DNA of 11,039 nt from Marinilabiliales bacterium (GTDB lineage: Bacteria > Bacteroidota > Bacteroidia > Bacteroidales > F082): positions 1 to 11,039 of the forward strand of contig PKSW01000162.1 of assembly GCA_002869465.1 (NCBI GenBank), given 5' to 3'. Below, in pieces: positions 6,644 through 11,039 of the stretch; within the stretch, counting starts at the first letter, position 1; each line of letters begins with the position of its first letter. Below the pieces are notes generated by a model. The model did no database searches, was not told the DNA's origin, and saw nothing but the letters and a program-made list of their open reading frames with translations. A program made the position numbers and the translations under genes.

Positions 6644-7872
6644 GTTTTACTACAGATCAAAACGGTTATTACGGTAATTATGGAGGAGCCTATATTCCGG
6701 AAATGCTCCATCAGAATATACAGCAGTTACAGGACAATTACCAGGAAATTATCAGCCATCCATCCTTTCAAAAGGAATACAAAACCTTGTTGCAGGATTA
6801 TGCCGGTAGGCCCAGCTCATTGTACTTTGCGACAAGGCTATCCGATAAATACGGCTGTAAAATCTACCTGAAGAGAGAAGACCTGAATCATACAGGTTCA
6901 CATAAAATAAATAACGCGCTAGGGCAGATACTTGTGGCAAAGCATATGGGTAAAAAGCGCATCATTGCTGAAACCGGAGCAGGTCAACACGGCGTCGCAA
7001 CGGCTACCGTTTGCGCGTTAATGGACCTCGAATGCGTAGTGTATATGGGTGCCTTGGATGTTAAACGACAATCCCCGAATGTGGCCCGAATGAAAATGTT
7101 GGGAGCCAAAGTGGTCACTGCCCATTCAGGAAGCCAGACACTTAAAGATGCCACCAATGAAGCCATCCGCGACTGGATCAACAACCCGGAAGATACCTAC
7201 TACCTGATCGGTTCAGTTGTAGGGCCACACCCCTACCCGGATATGGTAGCGAAATTTCAATCCATTATCAGCGAAGAACTTCAAGAGCAATTAATGGACA
7301 AAGAAGCCACAACAGATCCTCACCGGATATTGGCCTGTATCGGTGGTGGCAGCAATGCAGCAGGTATTTTCTATCATTATCTCGACAATAAAAAAGTACA
7401 GCTCATTGCTGCTGAAGCAGCAGGAAAAGGTATTGACTCAGGTGAGTCTGCCGCAACTAGTATTTTGGGAAGGGACGGCATCATTCACGGTAGTAAAACT
7501 TTACTCATGCAAACACCTGACGGGCAAATCACGGAACCGTATTCGATCTCAGCAGGCCTTGACTACCCGGGTATTGGCCCATTGCATGCCCACTTAATCA
7601 AAGAAAAAAGATTGGATGTATATCCAATTACTGATATTGAAGCATTGGAAGCAGCTATGGAACTAACTAGCCTGGAAGGTATTATTCCCGCACTAGAATC
7701 AGCACATGCATTGGGGATTCTTCCAAAATTAGAATCCAAAAAGAATGAAATTATCGTCATTAGCTTATCAGGGAGAGGCGATAAGGACATGGAGGCCTAC
7801 CAGAAATATTTCAAATATGCCAAAAAGCATCCACACGAAGATCTTGAAAAAAGTTTCCTTTTCGTACCTTAA
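6640..7872 (+). CDS. trpB: Tryptophan synthase beta subunit
   Basis: TrpB condenses indole with L-serine to give tryptophan, using PLP, in an alpha2-beta2 complex with TrpA. The 410-residue protein has HKINNALGQ (88-96) with K89 as the PLP Schiff-base lysine, catalytic E111 next to GAGQHG (113-118), GGGSNA (235-240) binding the cofactor phosphate, and LSGRGDKD with S377 near the cofactor ring nitrogen. The length and the good conservation of the N-terminal interface place it in the common TrpA-partnered TrpB1 class rather than the stand-alone TrpB2 class. The ATG overlaps the trpF stop (ATGA), so the two are translationally coupled. trpA follows after 10 nt, as expected for subunits of one complex. 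Confidence 0.96.
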   Translation: MSFTTDQNGYYGNYGGAYIPEMLHQNIQQLQDNYQEIISHPSFQKEYKTLLQDYAGRPSSLYFATRLSDKYGCKIYLKREDLNHTGSHKINNALGQILVAKHMGKKRIIAETGAGQHGVATATVCALMDLECVVYMGALDVKRQSPNVARMKMLGAKVVTAHSGSQTLKDATNEAIRDWINNPEDTYYLIGSVVGPHPYPDMVAKFQSIISEELQEQLMDKEATTDPHRILACIGGGSNAAGIFYHYLDNKKVQLIAAEAAGKGIDSGESAATSILGRDGIIHGSKTLLMQTPDGQITEPYSISAGLDYPGIGPLHAHLIKEKRLDVYPITDIEALEAAMELTSLEGIIPALESAHALGILPKLESKKNEIIVISLSGRGDKDMEAYQKYFKYAKKHPHEDLEKSFLFVP

Positions 7873-7882
7873 AAACTAAAAG

Positions 7883-8635
7883 ATGAAGTCAATTACAAAA
7901 ATATTACAGTCAAATAACTTACTGAGCATCTTCCTTACTGCCGGTTTTCCAACGGTTGAACGAACCATTGAAATTTTAACAGAGATTGAAGAATATGGCG
8001 TTGATTTTGTGGAACTGGGCATGCCTTTCTCCGATCCACTTGCTGATGGAGAAACCATTCAGCAAAGTAGCGTAACAGCCATTAGAAACGGAATGACGCT
8101 GGCCAACTATTTTGAAGTACTAAAAATTGTTCGGGAGAAAACAGACCTACCCATAGTTTATATGGGATACTTGAACCAGATCATGCAATATGGCGCAGAG
8201 ACATTTTGTAAAAAATGTATTGAACTGGATATTCAAAACCTGATCATCCCCGATCTGCCGATTGAAGTGTATGAAAAAGAGTATAAAAGCCTGTTTGAGA
8301 AACATGACTTACTCATCAGTTTCCTGATAACACCGACAACACCAGAAGAACGAATACGGAAAATTGATGAAATGACTACCGGGTTTATTTATGTTGTTTC
8401 GAGCAGTTCTATTACCGGAAAGAAGCGCAAGATCACTAAGAAACAACAAAAGCATTATGAGAAGATCAAGGCGATGAAATTATCAAAACCTACCATGATC
8501 GGATTTGGCATTTATAATAAGGAAACCTACGAATTTGCCTGCCAGTATGCCAATGGAGCGATTATAGGCAGCGAGTTCATAAGGTATGTAGCCAAAGAAA
8601 ACGCTGCCCAGTTCTTAACATCATTAAAAGCGTAA
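7883..8635 (+). CDS. trpA: Tryptophan synthase alpha subunit
   Basis: TrpA cleaves indole-3-glycerol phosphate to indole and glyceraldehyde 3-phosphate, and passes indole through a tunnel to TrpB. The 250-residue TIM barrel has both catalytic acids: E44 in VELGMPFSD and D55 in PLADGETIQ, equivalent to Salmonella E49 and D60. PDLP (123-126) lies at the interface with TrpB. VVSSSSITGKK (171-181) is the mobile loop 6 region, and GFGI (207-210) and IIGSEFI bind the substrate phosphate. It is slightly shorter than the ~268-residue enterobacterial protein but has no missing motif. Its stop is 1 nt before the second DAHP synthase gene, so the operon continues. Confidence 0.95.
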   Translation: MKSITKILQSNNLLSIFLTAGFPTVERTIEILTEIEEYGVDFVELGMPFSDPLADGETIQQSSVTAIRNGMTLANYFEVLKIVREKTDLPIVYMGYLNQIMQYGAETFCKKCIELDIQNLIIPDLPIEVYEKEYKSLFEKHDLLISFLITPTTPEERIRKIDEMTTGFIYVVSSSSITGKKRKITKKQQKHYEKIKAMKLSKPTMIGFGIYNKETYEFACQYANGAIIGSEFIRYVAKENAAQFLTSLKA

Positions 8636-8636
8636 C

Positions 8637-9650
8637 ATGATCATACAACTTGAAAATAAGATATCCGCAGAAAGACTGGAAAAGATCAAGAATCAGGTCT
8701 CAAAAATGGGTTTTGATCACAATCTTGTTACAACACAATTTGCAAATTACCTGGTTGGGATAGGGAAAAAAGAAATTGACCTGCGAACTATTGGCTCTCT
8801 GGAAGGCATTGAAGACATCCACCGCGTTAGCGATCAATTCAAGCTGGTTTCTTCCAAATGGAAACTCAACCAAACAGCGGTTGACCTGGGCAATGGCATC
8901 CAAATTGGCAATGGCCATTTTGGCATTATGGCCGGTCCGTGCTCCATTGAAAGCGAAGAGCAGGTGATACACACAATAGACCACCTGAAAAAGAACAATA
9001 TTCAAATTATGAGGGGTGGTGTTTATAAACCCCGCAGTTCGCCATATAGCTTCAGAGGACTGGGGTTAGAGGGTTTGAAAATGTTCTACAAACATTGCTC
9101 AGCAAACGGCATCAAGATCATCACCGAAGTGATGCAGGTCTCGCAAATCGATGAAATGATCAAATACGTGGACATTTTCCAGGTAGGCGCCCGTAACTCA
9201 CAGAATTTCAACTTACTGGATGCACTTGGAAAAGTGGACAAACCGGTTATGCTGAAGCGTGGCATTGCAGGTACCATTGACGAATTGCTTCAAGCTGCCG
9301 AATACATTTTTTCGAATGGCAACGAAAAGATCCTGTTATGCGAAAGAGGTATCCGAACCTTTGAAAAAGCCTATAGAAATACGTTGGATCTGAATGCTGT
9401 TGCCATTCTCAAAGACAAATCACATTTACCTGTTATTGTCGACTCGTCGCACGGAATCGGTATCAGAAAATATATTGAACCCATGACACTTGCCGGGGTG
9501 ATGACTGGTGCTGATGGCATCATCATTGAAGTGCACGAAGAACCCGAAAAAGCCATTTCAGATGGCCAACAAAGCCTGAATTATGAGGAAGCTGATTTAT
9601 TGTACAAAAACGTAAGAACTATTTTACAAGTAAAGCGACAACTCAATTAA
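8637..9650 (+). CDS. aroF: 3-deoxy-7-phosphoheptulonate (DAHP) synthase, type I-beta with N-terminal regulatory-type domain
   Basis: This is a second DAHP synthase, catalysing the entry step of the shikimate pathway. The 337-residue protein has an N-terminal segment (~1-70) resembling the ferredoxin-like domain that mediates Tyr/Phe feedback in the Thermotoga maritima enzyme, then the catalytic barrel: AGPCS (99-103), RGGVYKPRSSPYSF (126-139), TEVM (163-166), QVGARN (182-187), LKRG (206-209), VDSSHG (268-273) and EVHEEPEKAISDGQQSL (298-314). C102, H272, E298 and D309 are the expected metal ligands; as I recall, these numbers match the T. maritima enzyme. It begins 1 nt after trpA, so it is cotranscribed with trp and should share Trp attenuation. 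The gene symbol follows the common name for this subtype and could differ. Confidence 0.92.
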   Translation: MIIQLENKISAERLEKIKNQVSKMGFDHNLVTTQFANYLVGIGKKEIDLRTIGSLEGIEDIHRVSDQFKLVSSKWKLNQTAVDLGNGIQIGNGHFGIMAGPCSIESEEQVIHTIDHLKKNNIQIMRGGVYKPRSSPYSFRGLGLEGLKMFYKHCSANGIKIITEVMQVSQIDEMIKYVDIFQVGARNSQNFNLLDALGKVDKPVMLKRGIAGTIDELLQAAEYIFSNGNEKILLCERGIRTFEKAYRNTLDLNAVAILKDKSHLPVIVDSSHGIGIRKYIEPMTLAGVMTGADGIIIEVHEEPEKAISDGQQSLNYEEADLLYKNVRTILQVKRQLN

Positions 9651-9660
9651 ATTTTACAAC

Positions 9661-9699
9661 GTTTTTCCCCTATGAAGGGGGCGCGCGCGGAGGAAAAAC
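9661..9699 (+). repeat. GC-rich imperfect inverted repeat after the trp operon
   Basis: GTTTTTCC (9661-9668) and GGAAAAAC (9692-9699) are perfect inverted copies. Nested inside, CCCCT (9667-9671) and AGGGG (9676-9680) form a hairpin with loop ATGA, followed by the alternating GCGCGCGCGG (9681-9690). Inner and outer arms share two bases, so a combined structure would have a 6-bp outer stem. The GC block stands out from its AT-rich surroundings. It could be an operon-end terminator or RNA-stability hairpin, or a copy of a dispersed intergenic repeat. No T run follows on the + strand, so a classical terminator reading is weak. Confidence 0.5.
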
Positions 9700-9767
9700 A
9701 ACCATGTTCTTACCGCTAATAGTCTAAAATGCTTAATTTTAACCTGGCAAATCAATACATCAGGTTA

Positions 9768-10712
9768 ATGAAAAAAGAAATAAACCGTAGGGTATTTCTT
9801 CGCAATTCAGGTATTGCGGGAATAAGCGCTTTTATTTTAAGTCAATTTGTACCACAAAAAATACTCGGCGCTTTATCAAAAACCAAATCAGATATCTCGG
9901 TTGTCAATGGTGAGAATATCTTCAATAATACTATCAAAGCCATCAAAATGTTAGGCGGGATGAAATCTTTCGTGCCGGAAGGTGCTAAAGTTGGTTTGCT
10001 AATCAATTCCGACTTTGAAATTCCAGGTACCTATACCCACCCTGATGTGGCTATCGCAGTTGCGAAAATGTGTTTTGATGCCGGTGCTTCCGAGGTAATC
10101 ACATTACAGAATGTGAAACCCGAATATTGGCAGCGTTCCGTTCATGCTCAAAAGTATGTCGAAATGATTGACAGCATGGGCAATGTGGCTTATAACCAGT
10201 TTCCCTGTGAGTTTGACGAAGCCCATTTTATGATCTCAGAAGTTCCCGGGGTCAGCCTTAAGTCAGCAGAAGTAATAAAAGCCCTTTTTGAAGTAGATAT
10301 ACTAATCAACCTGCCGATTGCGAAGCATCACGCTACTACTATTTATACCGGCGCTTTAAAAAATATGATGGGTGTGAACACACGAAAAACCAATGTGGGT
10401 TTCCACCTCGATTCGGGTATACGAAACGATCCTGTTTACCTGGCTCAATGTATTGCAGACATCAACCTATTACGCGTGGCTGACCTCACCGTTGTGGATG
10501 TTACCGAAGTACTGGTGTCGAATGGACCAAGCGGACCGGGAGATATTGAAAAACCCATGAAAATAGTTGCCGGAAAAGACATGGTGGCTGTTGATGCTTA
10601 TTGTGCTTCATTACTAGGCTACCAAAAAGATGACATTCTTACCATTTTAAAAGCATCGGAAATGGGAATCGGGAATATGAACTACAATGAATTAAAAATC
10701 GTAGAAGTTTAA
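9768..10712 (+). CDS. DUF362 domain protein with twin-arginine signal
   Basis: The 314-residue product (from ATG 9768) has an N-terminal export signal: MKKEINRRVFLRN with adjacent arginines at 7-8, followed by a hydrophobic stretch (~15-28), typical of Tat substrates. The rest resembles DUF362: NLPIAKHHATTIYTGALKNMMG (181-202; K186, H187 and the KNMMG element) and a C-terminal part with VDAYC (275-279). Four scattered cysteines (102, 147, 228, 279) form no ferredoxin-type CxxCxxC cluster, unlike some DUF362 relatives. The function is unknown; Tat export suggests folding, perhaps with a cofactor, before transport. An upstream ATG at 9729 would put 13 extra residues before the signal, so 9768 is preferred. 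A partial TAnnTTTG-like box (TAATTTTA, 9734-9741) lacks a matching TTTG upstream. A DUF6599 gene follows after 1 nt. Confidence 0.83.
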   Translation: MKKEINRRVFLRNSGIAGISAFILSQFVPQKILGALSKTKSDISVVNGENIFNNTIKAIKMLGGMKSFVPEGAKVGLLINSDFEIPGTYTHPDVAIAVAKMCFDAGASEVITLQNVKPEYWQRSVHAQKYVEMIDSMGNVAYNQFPCEFDEAHFMISEVPGVSLKSAEVIKALFEVDILINLPIAKHHATTIYTGALKNMMGVNTRKTNVGFHLDSGIRNDPVYLAQCIADINLLRVADLTVVDVTEVLVSNGPSGPGDIEKPMKIVAGKDMVAVDAYCASLLGYQKDDILTILKASEMGIGNMNYNELKIVEV

Positions 10713-10713
10713 A

Positions 10714-11039
10714 ATGAAAAAAATATTCCTATTCATATCCGTATTTTCTTCGATTCAGCTCATTGCTCAAAATGAAGTTCTGTCGGAACTATTGCCATCC
10801 AAAAGTGAATTAAAAGGGTTTGAACTCAAATCAGAACCTGAATATTACCATGGGGATGACTTATTTTATCTAATAAATGGTGGAGCGGATATTTACCTGG
10901 AGTATGGCTTTAAAGATGTCATATCGGCTTCATACGAAAATGAAACCGGCCTCAGTTTTAAGGCAGAAATCTATCAAATGCTCAATGACAATGCTTCTTA
11001 TGGAATTTTCAGTTTTAACAGGAACGATAAAATGATTTA
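10714..11039 (+). CDS. DUF6599-like secreted protein, 5' part (cut by window end)
   Basis: ATG 10714, 1 nt after the DUF362 stop, opens a frame that is still open at the window edge (108 complete codons). It starts MKKIFLFISVFSSIQLIAQ, a Sec-type signal peptide with likely cleavage near residue 18-19; there is no lipobox cysteine. The mature part contains GDDLFYLINGGADIYLEYGF (47-66), which resembles the beginning of DUF6599 proteins, where an INGGAELY-like motif is conserved, followed by a stretch with FKAEIYQM and SYGIFSF. The function is unknown. Tight coupling to the DUF362 gene suggests the two exported proteins work together outside the cytoplasmic membrane. The family call is from memory of the motif; the C-terminal half is not visible. 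Confidence 0.75.
   Translation, partial: MKKIFLFISVFSSIQLIAQNEVLSELLPSKSELKGFELKSEPEYYHGDDLFYLINGGADIYLEYGFKDVISASYENETGLSFKAEIYQMLNDNASYGIFSFNRNDKMI

Noticed and set aside
9672..9719. A 15-codon frame starting in the GC-rich hairpin, a possible second leader peptide before DUF362.
   Set aside because: No run of regulatory codons, no terminator/antiterminator pair after it, and its codons fall in the inverted repeat; probably chance.
9729..9767. Upstream ATG 9729 as the start of the DUF362 gene.
   Set aside because: It would place 13 residues ahead of the twin-arginine signal; ATG 9768 gives the usual MKK...RRxFL opening.

Overview
The window looks like a chromosomal segment of a Bacteroidota (Bacteroidetes) bacterium. 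The evidence is the gene set (a DAHP synthase fused to chorismate mutase, a DUF362/DUF6599 pair), the near absence of Shine-Dalgarno sequences, a leaning toward A+T, and a promoter of the Bacteroidota TTTG/TAnnTTTG type. Everything readable is on the + strand and concerns aromatic amino acid synthesis, apart from the last ~1.3 kb.

Region 1 (1-2021) is the end of a Phe/Tyr branch operon. It holds the last codons of an upstream gene (probably an aromatic aminotransferase, by position only), prephenate dehydrogenase (tyrA), and a DAHP synthase/chorismate mutase fusion. Region 2 (about 2040-2217) is the regulatory heart of the window: a Bacteroidota-type promoter, a 21-residue leader peptide with three consecutive Trp codons, and mutually exclusive pause, antiterminator and terminator hairpins ending in a T run directly before trpE. 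It is a complete textbook ribosome-mediated trp attenuator that can be read base by base. Region 3 (2230-9650) is a compact operon trpE-trpG-trpD-trpC-trpF-trpB-trpA, with gaps of 1-19 nt or an ATGA overlap, followed 1 nt later by a second, stand-alone DAHP synthase with an N-terminal regulatory-type domain. Together these genes encode the first step of the shikimate route and every step from chorismate to tryptophan. Region 4 (9651-9767) is a short intergenic stretch with an odd GC-rich inverted repeat. Region 5 (9768-11039) holds a Tat-exported DUF362 protein and the start of a secreted DUF6599 protein cut by the window end; neither has a clear link to tryptophan.

The two DAHP synthases give a simple logic: one is physically coupled to chorismate mutase and sits with tyrA, while the other is placed under tryptophan attenuation. 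All enzymes appear intact, with their key catalytic residues present. No mobile element, CRISPR array, tRNA or rRNA was seen. Apart from the attenuator, this is mostly an ordinary core-metabolism region, and no new system was found.
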